64,000 bases of DNA from Lachnospiraceae bacterium (GTDB taxonomy: Bacteria; Bacillota; Clostridia; Lachnospirales; Lachnospiraceae), in contig JAFUYB010000028.1 of assembly GCA_017470735.1 (NCBI GenBank), positions 1-64,000 on the forward strand. The letters run 5' to 3'. Numbering within the stretch: the stretch's first letter is position 1; each line of letters opens with the position of its first letter. The notes below the pieces were generated by a model. That model was not told the origin of the DNA. It did not search any database and saw only the letters and a program-made list of their open reading frames with translations. Both the position numbers and the translations under genes were made by a program. Shown here in pieces: positions 29,411 through 38,688 of the stretch.

Positions 29411-31457
29411 CGCTGTCCTCCTTTGTAATCTTGAACTGCTGTACATAACCGGTCAGTGTCTGGGAAGTGGTAGCCAATTCGTTGGAATTGTCCGCCACAT
29501 CCTGGCTGCTTGCGGTAATGCTCTGTGCCTGCTCAACCATACTCTGGGAGGTCTCCAAAATCTCGTCCGCGCTCGCCGCCTGCTCCTCGGAGATCGCCGC
29601 CACATTGGCCGCGACATCATCCACCTTGGACACGCCGACGATCATCTCGTCGATCAGTTCGCTCGTCGACTGGATATTCTGGAAGATCTGGTCAAAGGTC
29701 TGCATCGCCGTCGCGATCAGCTCACTGTTCTCCTGGATGCTCCTGGCGCTCGCGCTTGCCTGGGAGACGACATCCTCGATCAGCGAACGCACCTGGTCGA
29801 TCAGTCCCGAAATATTCTGGACGCTCTCTGCGGAGTTGTTCGCTAAGCCGCCGATCTCGCTTGCCACGACCGCGAAGCCTCTGCCCGCCTCGCCCGCGCG
29901 CGCTGCCTCGATCGACGCGTTCAGGGAAAGCAGGTTCGTCTCTTCGGCAATGTCACCGATCATATCGACGATATTGGTAATCTCATCGGAAGCCTTGCCG
30001 ACCTTGTTGATCGACTCGACCAACTCGCTGTTGGCAGCCTGGATGCCGTCCATCGCGACAGAAAGCTGCTCCATATCCGCACGGCCCTTCTTGGAAATCT
30101 CGACCGTCTCCTTCATGCTCTCCGAAGCCTTGTCCGAATTCTCCTTGGTATCGGAAACGACCATCGCCAGCGTCGTCGCGTTCTCCGCGATCTCATTGAC
30201 GGCAGATGCCAGCTCGTCAACCGTGTGGTTTAGGTTGCCCATCGCCTCTTCCTGCATCTGGGACGCGTCGTACATCGTCTTGCTGACTGTGTTGCTGCTC
30301 TCCGACTGATGCTTCAAGCGCTCGGATTCTTCATTGATCGATGAAAGCATATTGCGCATCGAACCCACGAAATGCCCGACCTGGTCGCCCATCCTGCCGA
30401 TCTCGTCGTTTGAGGAATTGTCAATCTCGATCGTAAAGTCGCCCGACGACATCGCGGAAATATTCTCCGTGATCGAAGAGATCGGACGGATCACATGCGC
30501 GACGATCAGGCTGATCAATACACTGATGATAATCACCGCGACAACCCCGACGATCAGCAGAATGATGATCAGCTGGGTCACATCCGCCATAATAATGCTA
30601 TTGGCAATATAGGATACCAGCACCCAATCGGTACCGGACACCTCGGTAAATGCCACCGTATAGCCGCCGAACTGATCCGTCGTATAGTCAGCCTCCGCGA
30701 TCTTTTCGGCCGCGCCCGCAAGCACCGGATCATTGCTGCCGCTCGAAAGCGTCGTCGAAACCAGCGACGACTCGCGGTGCGCGAGGATCATGTTGTCATT
30801 GGTGTTGACGAGGAAGGAGCTCGCATTCTTCATCTTGACACCGGAATTGACGATGATCGAAATCTTGTCCAATGTCACGTCCGCCGCAGCGACCTTTAAA
30901 TCATCACTGCCGTCGTTGACGATGCCTGACGCGGAGATCACATAGGTTCCCTCGTCATTCTGGTACGGCTCGCCGTATGCCATCTGCACACGGGTCAGTC
31001 CCTCTTTGAACCAGACGGTATCCGCGGGATTCTTTACCTCTATTTCAGCGCCCTCGCCAGCATAAAATTTGCCTGACTGGCTTGCCACATAGACGCCGTT
31101 CGGCGAGTTGCTGTTGGTGCCGACAAAGCTGGTCAGCACATTCTCCAGCTCGCTGTCATCCGGCTTGATCCCCTCGATAGCCGCCTTGGCCGTCGAAAAA
31201 TTCTCAAGATTCTCCTGCAGCCACGCGTCGATATTGTCGCTCTGATTGCCGATCGACGCCTCTAAGTTGGACTCCGCCAGTTCCTGCATCCGTGCCCTCG
31301 TCAGCAGCGACGATATCACAACAAGGACGATGATCGTAATGATCACCGCCGGCATGATCGACTGGAGCAGCTTGTCCTTGATCTTCCGCTCCCTTCTCCC
31401 CTTTCTCCGGCCGGTCTGCGCCGGTCTCGCACTTTTTGCGCGCTTTTTCTTTGCCAT
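29400..31457 (-). CDS. Methyl-accepting chemotaxis protein with Cache sensor
   Basis: 685 residues: basic N terminus, membrane helix (about 31-55), extracytoplasmic Cache-type domain (about 60-280), second helix (about 285-312), HAMP, and a cytoplasmic coiled coil with the tip '[20 protein letters not shown]'. Its end overlaps the binding-lipoprotein start. It has its own good promoter. The ligand is unknown; the neighbouring lipoprotein could present one to it. Confidence 0.92.
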   Translation of the reverse strand: MAKKKRAKSARPAQTGRRKGRRERKIKDKLLQSIMPAVIITIIVLVVISSLLTRARMQELAESNLEASIGNQSDNIDAWLQENLENFSTAKAAIEGIKPDDSELENVLTSFVGTNSNSPNGVYVASQSGKFYAGEGAEIEVKNPADTVWFKEGLTRVQMAYGEPYQNDEGTYVISASGIVNDGSDDLKVAAADVTLDKISIIVNSGVKMKNASSFLVNTNDNMILAHRESSLVSTTLSSGSNDPVLAGAAEKIAEADYTTDQFGGYTVAFTEVSGTDWVLVSYIANSIIMADVTQLIIILLIVGVVAVIIISVLISLIVAHVIRPISSITENISAMSSGDFTIEIDNSSNDEIGRMGDQVGHFVGSMRNMLSSINEESERLKHQSESSNTVSKTMYDASQMQEEAMGNLNHTVDELASAVNEIAENATTLAMVVSDTKENSDKASESMKETVEISKKGRADMEQLSVAMDGIQAANSELVESINKVGKASDEITNIVDMIGDIAEETNLLSLNASIEAARAGEAGRGFAVVASEIGGLANNSAESVQNISGLIDQVRSLIEDVVSQASASARSIQENSELIATAMQTFDQIFQNIQSTSELIDEMIVGVSKVDDVAANVAAISEEQAASADEILETSQSMVEQAQSITASSQDVADNSNELATTSQTLTGYVQQFKITKEDSDEE

Positions 31458-31505
31458 TCCCTTCGCCCCTCTTTCTTACGCAAAGATAACTACATAATAT
31501 CTGCA

Positions 31506-31534
31506 TTTTAACATAAAGGTGGAAATGTTGACAA
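31506..31534 (-). promoter_or_regulatory. Promoter of the chemoreceptor / binding-protein operon
   Basis: On the - strand: TTGTCA (31534-31529), a 17-bp spacer, TTAAAA (31511-31506), 49 bp before the receptor start. It resembles a sigma-A site rather than a flagellar sigma-28 site. Confidence 0.5.
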
Positions 31535-31573
31535 GATTATCCGCAGAAAATAATGATAATTTGAGTAATTTTA

Positions 31574-31927
31574 CTACTTGACTGAAAAATCCGTTTCGCG
31601 GACATCGACAGGCACGCTCTCCACCTTGATCTCGTCGATGCGGATGTAACGCGACTCCTGCATCCGGTAAATGAGCATACGGACAGACTTGTTTTCCCCC
31701 TGAATCTCAGCAATGACAGAGCCGTCGTAGTGGTTGTGCACCCAGCCCGTGATCGACAACCCCTGCGTCTCGAGCTTCATCGTATAGCGGAAACCGACGC
31801 CCTGCACCCGCCCGTAAAAGGTCATGCGGTAGCGCTGTATCCCTTCTTTTTCGGGCAGATCGACGCCTATCTTGGCATGCGGCGTTCCGCCGTCCAGACC
31901 GTCCAGCCATTTGTCAAAAAATCCCAT
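31574..31927 (-). CDS. acyP: Acylphosphatase with N-terminal extension
   Basis: 117 residues. The acylphosphatase signature 'GRVQGVGFR' (39-47, catalytic Arg47) and 'GWVHNHYDGSV' (catalytic Asn65) are intact. It hydrolyses acyl phosphates such as acetyl phosphate. About 30 residues precede the usual domain start; the chosen ATG has the site GAGGGG, so the extension is likely translated. It follows the diguanylate cyclase gene by 3 bp in an operon. Confidence 0.87.
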   Translation of the reverse strand: MGFFDKWLDGLDGGTPHAKIGVDLPEKEGIQRYRMTFYGRVQGVGFRYTMKLETQGLSITGWVHNHYDGSVIAEIQGENKSVRMLIYRMQESRYIRIDEIKVESVPVDVRETDFSVK

Positions 31928-31930
31928 CGC

Positions 31931-33001
31931 CTATCCCCTCTTGCCGACTACCTGGTTCTTGCCATTGCCCTTTGCTTCGTAAAGACACGCGTCCGCCTCT
32001 TCGACAAGCTCCTTGAACACCAGCGCGTCCGTCGTTGCGGAGACGCCGATCGAAACCGTCTCGCGCAGCCTCCAGTTTTCAAAAAAGACCACGGTCCCCT
32101 CTACCTGCCTGCGCAGCATTTCCATCAGGTCCGTCAGCGTGTCATACGCGTTTTCATCCCGCACCAGCGCGATAAACTCCTCACCGCCCCAGCGCGCGAC
32201 AAAGACATTTTCAGCTTCGATGCCCTTTAAGATCGCCGCCATCTTTTTCAGCACCTGATCTCCCGCCAGATGCCCGAAGCGGTCATTGACCTTTTTGAAA
32301 TCGTCCAGATCCAATATCGCCACGGCGTATTCCTTCGGTCCGCCCATCTTGCCGATCTGCTGCTCATCGAGGATACGGTCGAGGCGGTGCCTGTTGGGAA
32401 GCCCGGTCAGCTCATCAAATTCGGCATTCTGCGTCAGCTCTGATTCAATGAACAGGATGCGGTCGATGTAGACCTTTGAAAAGAGCGCGACCATAGCCAA
32501 AATCATCACGCCGTTTGCCGAGTTCAGGCTCTGCACCACCTGCGGCTGGAGCGAATACACCGGCGTCAGATTCTTGCCGATCTCATCCTCAAGGAAAAAC
32601 GCTGCTACGGAAATGCCCGAAACAACCAACGGATAGATCGACGCGAAGCCGTCCCTGCGCAATGTATGGTCACAGTAAAACAGAATCGATACCATCGCGA
32701 ATGGATAAAACTGAAAACCGCAGTCCCAGCCCACGAAATAGACCGCCAATGTCGCATGGATCAGGACTTCGGCGAAAAAGATCCATAAAAACACCGTCGG
32801 ATTGCGCTTTAATACGGAATATTCGATAAAATAGCAGGTCACCGAAAAGCAGTTGACCACAGCCATCGCCGTCGCTCCCGATAGGAAAAATACCAACAGC
32901 AGGACAGCATGAACCAAAAGGATCATCGAATTAAGCCGATGTCCCCACACATAGGTAAGTGTGTTTGTCATTTTCGACTGCTCTGTCCGTGCCTCAGCCA
33001 T
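31931..33001 (-). CDS. Diguanylate cyclase with N-terminal multi-helix membrane domain
   Basis: About 356 residues. Around six membrane helices fill residues 15-185, then a GGDEF domain whose motif is GGEEF near residue 270, with 'DLDDFKKVNDRFGHLAGD' intact, so active c-di-GMP synthesis is likely. The ATG at 33001 has the site AGGAG 7 bases upstream; an in-frame TTG at 33022 overlaps the previous stop. It is in an operon between the histidine phosphatase and acylphosphatase genes. Confidence 0.88.
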   Translation of the reverse strand: MAEARTEQSKMTNTLTYVWGHRLNSMILLVHAVLLLVFFLSGATAMAVVNCFSVTCYFIEYSVLKRNPTVFLWIFFAEVLIHATLAVYFVGWDCGFQFYPFAMVSILFYCDHTLRRDGFASIYPLVVSGISVAAFFLEDEIGKNLTPVYSLQPQVVQSLNSANGVMILAMVALFSKVYIDRILFIESELTQNAEFDELTGLPNRHRLDRILDEQQIGKMGGPKEYAVAILDLDDFKKVNDRFGHLAGDQVLKKMAAILKGIEAENVFVARWGGEEFIALVRDENAYDTLTDLMEMLRRQVEGTVVFFENWRLRETVSIGVSATTDALVFKELVEEADACLYEAKGNGKNQVVGKRG

Positions 33002-33018
33002 TTCCGCTGCTCCTGTTG

Positions 33019-33750
33019 TCAATCGTGCCTCTGTGAAAAATCTGAGTAAACCTCAGCAAAACACGCCTTGTAATTCGCCGGCAATCCTGCTTCCTCGATG
33101 TGGGATGTATCGCCGTAGTGATTCATCCTGAAGGTCGCGATGCCCTGCCGCCGTTCCTCGGTCGCCAGCGATGAAACGGATGCGGGCTGTGCCACCAGTC
33201 CGTGCCACAGAAGGATCGGCGAAATGGATAATAAATGGGACAGCATCACGCACGCCACGCCATAGTGGCAGACGAAGCAGACCGTCGCCTTGCTTTCTTT
33301 TCGCACGCGGTACAGCTTGCCATCCCGCTCATAGCCGTATTTTGCCAAAACGGCATCCAATTCCTTGCACACCCAGTTGTACTGGGTATCAACATGCGTC
33401 CTCTTCATCACCGGAGCCGACAGCCAGGTGTCCACCGAATAGAATTCATTCATGGAGACCCAGTCCTGCGGCAGCCAGTCCCAAGTGATCTTCAAAGCCC
33501 CGTCCGCGTCCGGGCGGTAGATCGGCGCTTCAAATTCCCGCAGCCATTCGCAGGTCGTGCCGGTCATCCCCTTTGCCGCAAGCGTCGGCTGCGCGGTCTC
33601 CTGCGCCCGCCCCAGAGGCGAAAGGTAAAACGCGTCGATCTCCGTCTTGGCCAGTCGCCCGGCCAGCGCTTCCGCTTCTTTTTTGCCGCGCGCGGTCAGA
33701 CAGTCATGCTCATAATCGGGATCCCCGTGTCGTACAAACAGCAGTTTCAT
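33019..33750 (-). CDS. Histidine phosphatase family protein
   Basis: 243 residues. The N-terminal 'LLFVRHGDPDY' carries the catalytic His of the phosphoglycerate-mutase-like phosphatases; 'CFVCHYGVACVMLSHLL' supplies the second His. Cytosolic. The substrate is not predictable. The conserved leader motif precedes the start, and the ribosome site is AGAGGAG. Confidence 0.85.
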   Translation of the reverse strand: MKLLFVRHGDPDYEHDCLTARGKKEAEALAGRLAKTEIDAFYLSPLGRAQETAQPTLAAKGMTGTTCEWLREFEAPIYRPDADGALKITWDWLPQDWVSMNEFYSVDTWLSAPVMKRTHVDTQYNWVCKELDAVLAKYGYERDGKLYRVRKESKATVCFVCHYGVACVMLSHLLSISPILLWHGLVAQPASVSSLATEERRQGIATFRMNHYGDTSHIEEAGLPANYKACFAEVYSDFSQRHD

Positions 33751-33756
33751 TTCATT

Positions 33757-33803
33757 CTCCTCTAAAAACGACAGTTTTTATCCGACTTACTCTGTCGGAT
33801 GCC
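33757..33803 (-). promoter_or_regulatory. Conserved leader motif, copy 3 (histidine phosphatase)
   Basis: On the - strand: GGC, then a 7-bp stem ATCCGAC/GTCGGAT (33800-33794 with 33786-33780) around loop AGAGTAA, then AAAAACTGTCG, then TTTTTAGAGGAG. The downstream CTGTC can pair with GACAG of the stem-loop. It matches the copies at 15285 and 20760 in order and spacing. Confidence 0.6.
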
Positions 33804-33927
33804 AGTGCTGTCAGCAACTCTCACTTCGTGTTCGTTGGACAGTACTTGGCTCCCAAAGTCAAAAATGCTCTTTGCGTTCCTGCCCTGCCATCATAACCTT
33901 GCCGGAACGCGCAAGATGCTCCATCGT

Positions 33928-34197
33928 TCAACCGGTCATGTGCGCCAACGCTTCAAATTCCGATTCAAACACGCCGCCGTAGGCTTTATCCGCCTCATCC
34001 CAGGTGTACCAGCGCCCCTGCAGCTGGATCGAACCGACCGCGATGTCCGTCACCGTCACCTTGGTCGGCCTGCCGCCCGCCACGATCCATACATAGTCGT
34101 TGACCGCTACCGGCGACAAAAACGCCCTGCGCATATGCACCGCGTGCGCCAGCTCATCCTTGTTCGTATCCTTTGTGATCAGCTCCGTCCGTATCAT
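33928..34197 (-). CDS. Conserved-looking small protein of unknown function
   Basis: 89 residues from the ATG behind GGGGGAG; a longer ORF upstream lacks a ribosome site. No membrane segment. The centre is beta-rich ('NDYVWIVAGGRPTKVTVTDI', 'GSIQLQGRWYTWDEADKAYG'), suggesting a compact beta domain. I do not recognise the family. It may be first in the operon with the histidine phosphatase, 177 bp downstream. Confidence 0.6.
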   Translation of the reverse strand: MIRTELITKDTNKDELAHAVHMRRAFLSPVAVNDYVWIVAGGRPTKVTVTDIAVGSIQLQGRWYTWDEADKAYGGVFESEFEALAHMTG

Positions 34198-34403
34198 AAA
34201 TCTCCCCCTGTTCTGCAAAAACCCCCGGACTGCCCCATGCCGCAATGGATCAAACGGCTGCGCCGTCAATCCTCCGGCTAATGCAATTCTTAACGATTAT
34301 AACAGAAAGTGCGGTACTTTTCCATTGAATATTTTTTTCGACTGTGATACAGTTAGGATAATGATTTTTGAGCTTAAATTTTTATGATAAAGGGGGTAAT
34401 TTT

Positions 34404-35420
34404 ATGGCAACCATGAAGGAGATCGCCGAAAAAGCGGGCGTTTCGTCATCCACAGTCGACAAAGTCCTGAACGACAAGGGGAAGGTCAGCGACAAGACCA
34501 AGGAAAAAGTGCTTGCCGTGGCAAAGGATCTCTCCTACGAGCCGGAGACGGCTTCTGTGAAGCTCGGCAAAAAGAAAAAGGGACCGAAGATCGGATTTGT
34601 CTCTTTCTCCGAGGAAGACCAGCGTCACAAGGACTTAAAGGCAGGCATGTACGAGCGGATGGAGGATGACGGCTACGCTGCGGAGCTGATCGTACGCGAG
34701 ACGCCGATGTACGCGGATGCGCAGCTTGCAGCGATCGACGAGGTCATCAAGGAAGGCGCAAAGGGACTGCTGCTGACGCCCTATGATGACGAGCGGATCG
34801 TTGAAAAGATCAATTCCTTAGTCAAAAAGAATATCCCGGTCGTGACTGTCTGCTCGGACATCGAGGGGACAAAGCGGCTCGCCTATGTCGGCAGCGACAA
34901 TATGCGTCTCGGCCACACGGTCGGCGCGCTGCTCGGTCTGATGTCAGGCGGCAACGCGGAAGTCGGCATCATCACGGGTTCCCGTGATGTACTCGGACAA
35001 GAGCAGCGCATCGCAGGATTTTTGGAAAAGATCCAGAAAGAATACCCGGGCATTTCCGTTGAGACCATCGCCGAATGCAAGAACGAGGATTACAAATGCT
35101 ATGATACCTTACAGAGGATTGCCGTCGAATTCCCGACCATTACCTCTTTCATCTTCACGGCAGGCGGCGTCGGCGGCGGCTGCAAGGCTCTCTACCAGAT
35201 GACGGCGCGCCCCGATTACCATGTGATCACGATCGACGAGATCGCGGCAACGGTCGAATACATGAACAAGGGCATCATCACGGCAGCGATCTGTCAGGAG
35301 CCGCGGCGCCAGGGCGCGATCGCGCTGACCATTATCATTGACGCGGTTACCGACAAGAAAGAGCCTGAATCCGAATTCAATTACACGGATATCAACATCC
35401 GGATCAAGGAAAACATCTGA
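34404..35420 (+). CDS. LacI family transcriptional regulator
   Basis: 338 residues. The N-terminal helix-turn-helix ('TMKEIAEKAGVSSSTVDKVL', about 3-22) and hinge are followed by a periplasmic-binding-like effector domain. The site AAAGGGGGT precedes the ATG at 34404. The DNA-recognition segment has VDKVLN where most LacI members have VSRVLN. No sugar operon is directly adjacent, so targets are elsewhere or unknown; the binding lipoprotein at 28.4 kb has a similar effector fold. Confidence 0.88.
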   Translation: MATMKEIAEKAGVSSSTVDKVLNDKGKVSDKTKEKVLAVAKDLSYEPETASVKLGKKKKGPKIGFVSFSEEDQRHKDLKAGMYERMEDDGYAAELIVRETPMYADAQLAAIDEVIKEGAKGLLLTPYDDERIVEKINSLVKKNIPVVTVCSDIEGTKRLAYVGSDNMRLGHTVGALLGLMSGGNAEVGIITGSRDVLGQEQRIAGFLEKIQKEYPGISVETIAECKNEDYKCYDTLQRIAVEFPTITSFIFTAGGVGGGCKALYQMTARPDYHVITIDEIAATVEYMNKGIITAAICQEPRRQGAIALTIIIDAVTDKKEPESEFNYTDINIRIKENI

Positions 35421-35507
35421 TCTCGCGGTTGCCCGTCCGGTTTGTTCTCTCAAGAGATATTCCGGGCCGCAAATATAGGATCCGTACCGGATCATGGAAG
35501 GAATGCA

Positions 35508-36098
35508 ATGAAAATCAAGACCGTAAGCCTGGAAACAGTGATCGGTCCAACCAGTGCTTTGCCGGTGAATACGCTGCCTGAGGTGGCGTTCGCCGGCAAA
35601 TCCAATGTTGGGAAGTCTTCGCTGATCAACACGCTGATGCAGCGCAAAAATCTTGCCCGTATGTCGGCACAGCCCGGCAAGACGCAGACGATCAATTTTT
35701 ACAATATCAACGATGCCCTCTATCTCGTGGACCTGCCAGGCTACGGCTATGCGAAAGCGCCTGAGTCGGAGCAGGTGAAATGGGGGCGGATGATCGAAAA
35801 ATACCTCTACGACTCCGAAATGCTGCGGGCTGTGTTTTTACTTGTGGACATCCGCCATGCCCCGTCGGAAAATGACCGTCAGATGTATGACTGGATCGAT
35901 TATATGGGATACCAGACGATCGTGATCGCGACAAAGGCAGACAAGGTGAAGCGGTCACAATTAAAAAAGCATCTCGATGTGATCCGCGGCGGGCTCGAAT
36001 GCACGGATGAGACGATCCTGATCCCGTTCTCTTCCAAGACGAAGCAGGGGCTGGAGGATCTGTATGATTTGATGGAGCAGGTTGTGGAGAATGAATAA
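35508..36098 (+). CDS. engB: Ribosome biogenesis GTPase EngB/YsxC
   Basis: 196 residues. P-loop 'AGKSNVGKSSLINTL', G3 'VDLPGYGYAKA' and G4 'ATKADKVKRSQ' match the YihA/YsxC/EngB family needed for 50S subunit assembly. The start is the ATG behind GGAAGGA; an upstream in-frame ATG has no site. Its end overlaps the zinc-binding-protein gene. Confidence 0.95.
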   Translation: MKIKTVSLETVIGPTSALPVNTLPEVAFAGKSNVGKSSLINTLMQRKNLARMSAQPGKTQTINFYNINDALYLVDLPGYGYAKAPESEQVKWGRMIEKYLYDSEMLRAVFLLVDIRHAPSENDRQMYDWIDYMGYQTIVIATKADKVKRSQLKKHLDVIRGGLECTDETILIPFSSKTKQGLEDLYDLMEQVVENE

Positions 36099-37098
36099 TC
36101 TGAAATATTTAATAACTGTATTCATATGTCTCACCGTTCTATCGGCAGCAATAATTTATTTATATGCAAATGATAATGTGACAACCTTGTCAAAAGAAGA
36201 CACTCTCGTCGTGGCATCGTTCTATCCAGTGTATGTTGCAGCGGAGAATCTGGTCGATGGGGTTGACGGGATTACTCTTAAAAATCTGAGCGAGCCGCAG
36301 ACCGGATGCTTGCATGATTATGTGCTGACGCCGGAGGATATGAAGCTGTTGTCAGACGCGGATGTTTTTGTGATCAATGGCGGAGGGATTGAAGCGTTTT
36401 TATCGGAAGTCGCGGAGGCGTATCCTGCTCTTACGGTGGTGGATGCCGGAATAAATATTGAAAAGGCATCTGAGAGCGACGAGAACGGCCATGCGCATGA
36501 CCATGAAGATGAAGAAAACGCCCACTATTGGATGAGCATTCCGTTGTACGAACAGCAGATTGAAGCGATGCGGGATGGGTTGTGCGCTTATTTTTCCACA
36601 GATAAAGCCGTTTCCCAAAAGGATGGCAGCAACCGATCGCCGGATGACCACACGACCAATATCGCTACTCAAATCACCGACAACGCATCCGCATACCTTT
36701 CCGCATTGCAGGACCTGCAATCCCGGCAAGCGGATATTGCCGAAAAGCTTGCCGGACAAAAGGTGATCTTGTTCCATGAAGCGTACGAATATGTTGCCGA
36801 GGATTATGGATTGGAAGTAGCTTATCTGCTGGATCTGGATGAAGAACGGCAGGTCTCGGCCGGTGAGATTGCCGATGTGATGCAGGCTATTGAAGAAAAT
36901 GGCGTATCGCTGATCCTTGCCGAAGAACAGTACGGAAAGGAGCTCGGCGATCTGGTATCGGAAGAAACCGGCGCAGATGTGATCTATCTGGATACGATCG
37001 TGCGCGGCGGCGAGGCCGATCACCCCGATGCTTACCTGACAAGGATGCAAAACAATATTGATCTGTTGGCCAATTATGCCGCGAAAAATAAACCATGA
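36091..37098 (+). CDS. znuA: Zinc ABC transporter substrate-binding protein
   Basis: About 335 residues, cluster-9 (ZnuA-like) metal-binding protein. Predicted metal ligands sit in 'GCLHDYVLTPED', 'NAHYWMS' and 'LFHEAYEYVAEDY', and a His/Asp/Glu-rich loop ('HAHDHEDEENAH') lies between the lobes, as in zinc-specific members. The N-terminal hydrophobic segment has no lipobox Cys, so it appears anchored by an uncleaved helix or secreted. The start is the ATG at 36091 or a TTG at 36082, both overlapping engB. Confidence 0.88.
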   Translation: MNNLKYLITVFICLTVLSAAIIYLYANDNVTTLSKEDTLVVASFYPVYVAAENLVDGVDGITLKNLSEPQTGCLHDYVLTPEDMKLLSDADVFVINGGGIEAFLSEVAEAYPALTVVDAGINIEKASESDENGHAHDHEDEENAHYWMSIPLYEQQIEAMRDGLCAYFSTDKAVSQKDGSNRSPDDHTTNIATQITDNASAYLSALQDLQSRQADIAEKLAGQKVILFHEAYEYVAEDYGLEVAYLLDLDEERQVSAGEIADVMQAIEENGVSLILAEEQYGKELGDLVSEETGADVIYLDTIVRGGEADHPDAYLTRMQNNIDLLANYAAKNKP

Positions 37099-37877
37099 GA
37101 AAAAAACAGACCCCTTGCGGATTTCACTACATTAAAATCAACAATCTTTCGGTCACGCTGGACGCGCAGAACATCCTGTCGGATGTCAACATGCACATCC
37201 ACTGTGGTACCTTTGCGGCTGTGATCGGGCGGAACGGCGCAGGCAAATCGACACTGCTACGCGCCATTCTCGGCGAAATCCCTCACGGCGGGACAATCGA
37301 ATTTAAAAACACCGAAAACGGCAGGATGCAGAATTTGTCCATCGGCTATGTGCCGCAGTCGATCAACATTGACCGCACGACCCCAATGGATGTCTATGAT
37401 CTGATCGCATCCTTCCGTTACCGGATGCCAATCTGTTTCCGCCGCCGCAGCCTCGAAAAAGAGATCCAAAACGCATTGGCGGAATTTGACGCGGAAAATC
37501 TGATCGATAAGGAAATCGGAAAGCTTTCAGGCGGCGAACTGCAGCGGGTACTGCTGTCCATGGCAGTCATGGATGAGCCGCATTTGCTGCTGTTGGATGA
37601 GCCGGTGTCGGGTATCGACAAAAACGGCATGGATCTGTTCTATGAAAAGATGAAAGGTCTTGTCAAGCACCACGACATGGCTGCGATCATCATTTCCCAT
37701 GATCTCGACTATGTCGCGCAGTATGCGGATGAAGTTATCCTGTTAGACAAGACCGTGCTCGCCGATGGTTCACCCCGTGCCGTTTATGAGAGCGAACCGT
37801 TCCGTCAGATGTTCGGCGGAAGCTATGATTACGGGGCAACGGCAATGCGCGCGATTCCGCTTGGGAAAGCGAGGTAA
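37095..37877 (+). CDS. znuC: Zinc ABC transporter ATP-binding protein
   Basis: 260 residues. Walker A 'GRNGAGKST', signature 'LSGGELQRV', Walker B 'HLLLLDEPVSGID' and the switch His in 'IISHDLD' are intact. It powers metal import with the neighbouring permease. Its start overlaps the znuA stop by 4 bp. Confidence 0.93.
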   Translation: MRKKQTPCGFHYIKINNLSVTLDAQNILSDVNMHIHCGTFAAVIGRNGAGKSTLLRAILGEIPHGGTIEFKNTENGRMQNLSIGYVPQSINIDRTTPMDVYDLIASFRYRMPICFRRRSLEKEIQNALAEFDAENLIDKEIGKLSGGELQRVLLSMAVMDEPHLLLLDEPVSGIDKNGMDLFYEKMKGLVKHHDMAAIIISHDLDYVAQYADEVILLDKTVLADGSPRAVYESEPFRQMFGGSYDYGATAMRAIPLGKAR

Positions 37878-37881
37878 ACCT

Positions 37882-38682
37882 ATGCACAACCTTTTTGCCT
37901 ACACCTTCATGCAGAATGCGTTTATCGCGATCCTGATCATCTCGCCGATGCTCGGCATCCTCGGCACGATGGTCGTCCACAAACGGATGGCGTATTTTTC
38001 GGATGCGCTCGGACATTCCGCCCTGACCGGCATCGCCATCGGCACTTTGCTCGGCATGACCAATGCTTCTCTTGCGATGGTTGTTTTTGGCATTTTGTTC
38101 GCGCTGCTTCTAAACCGCATCAAATTCCGCACCAAAGCATCGGTCGACACGCTGATCTCCGTCTGTGCCAGCGTCTCTCTGGCTGTCGGGCTTGCCGTCC
38201 TTTCCAAAGGCGGAAGCTTTGCGCAGTACTCTTCACTGCTCGTCGGGGATGTGCTTTCCATCAAAAAAACGGAGCTGCCTGTTTTAGCAGCCGCTGCTGT
38301 ATGCACCCTGGTCTATTGGGGCTTTGCCTTGAATTCACTGACTGCGATCAGCATCCATCCGACTCTCGCCAAAAGCCGCCGGATGCATGTGAACCTGATT
38401 GAAGATCTGTTCGCCGTACTGATCGCCGTACTTGTCATGCTGTCGATCCGCTGGATCGGCGTTCTGCTGATCAACGCTCTGCTGATCCTGCCCGCGGCAT
38501 CCGCGCGCAACATTGCCGTCAATATGCGGCAGTATCATTTATTTACTCTGCTGATCGCATTGTTCTCAGGCATCTTGGGACTGTTCGTCTCTTATTATAC
38601 GAATGTCGCGACCGGCCCTGTGATCGTCATCTACGCGGGGATCATCTATTTCGCGACTTACTGGCGGAGCAAAACGGGATAA
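37882..38682 (+). CDS. znuB: Zinc ABC transporter permease
   Basis: 266 residues, 7-8 membrane helices, ABC-3 family ('MAYFSDALGHSALTGIAIG' near the N terminus is typical). The ATG at 37882 follows GCGAGG, 4 bp after the znuC stop. A longer upstream reading frame overlaps znuC and is not used. It ends 6 bp from the convergent accessory gene. Confidence 0.92.
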   Translation: MHNLFAYTFMQNAFIAILIISPMLGILGTMVVHKRMAYFSDALGHSALTGIAIGTLLGMTNASLAMVVFGILFALLLNRIKFRTKASVDTLISVCASVSLAVGLAVLSKGGSFAQYSSLLVGDVLSIKKTELPVLAAAAVCTLVYWGFALNSLTAISIHPTLAKSRRMHVNLIEDLFAVLIAVLVMLSIRWIGVLLINALLILPAASARNIAVNMRQYHLFTLLIALFSGILGLFVSYYTNVATGPVIVIYAGIIYFATYWRSKTG

Positions 38683-38688
38683 AAACAT

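Noticed and set aside
36178..36196. GTGACAACCTTGTC dyad similar to the one at 22050
   Set aside because: It lies inside the znuA coding region, is imperfect, and has no promoter context. Probably chance.
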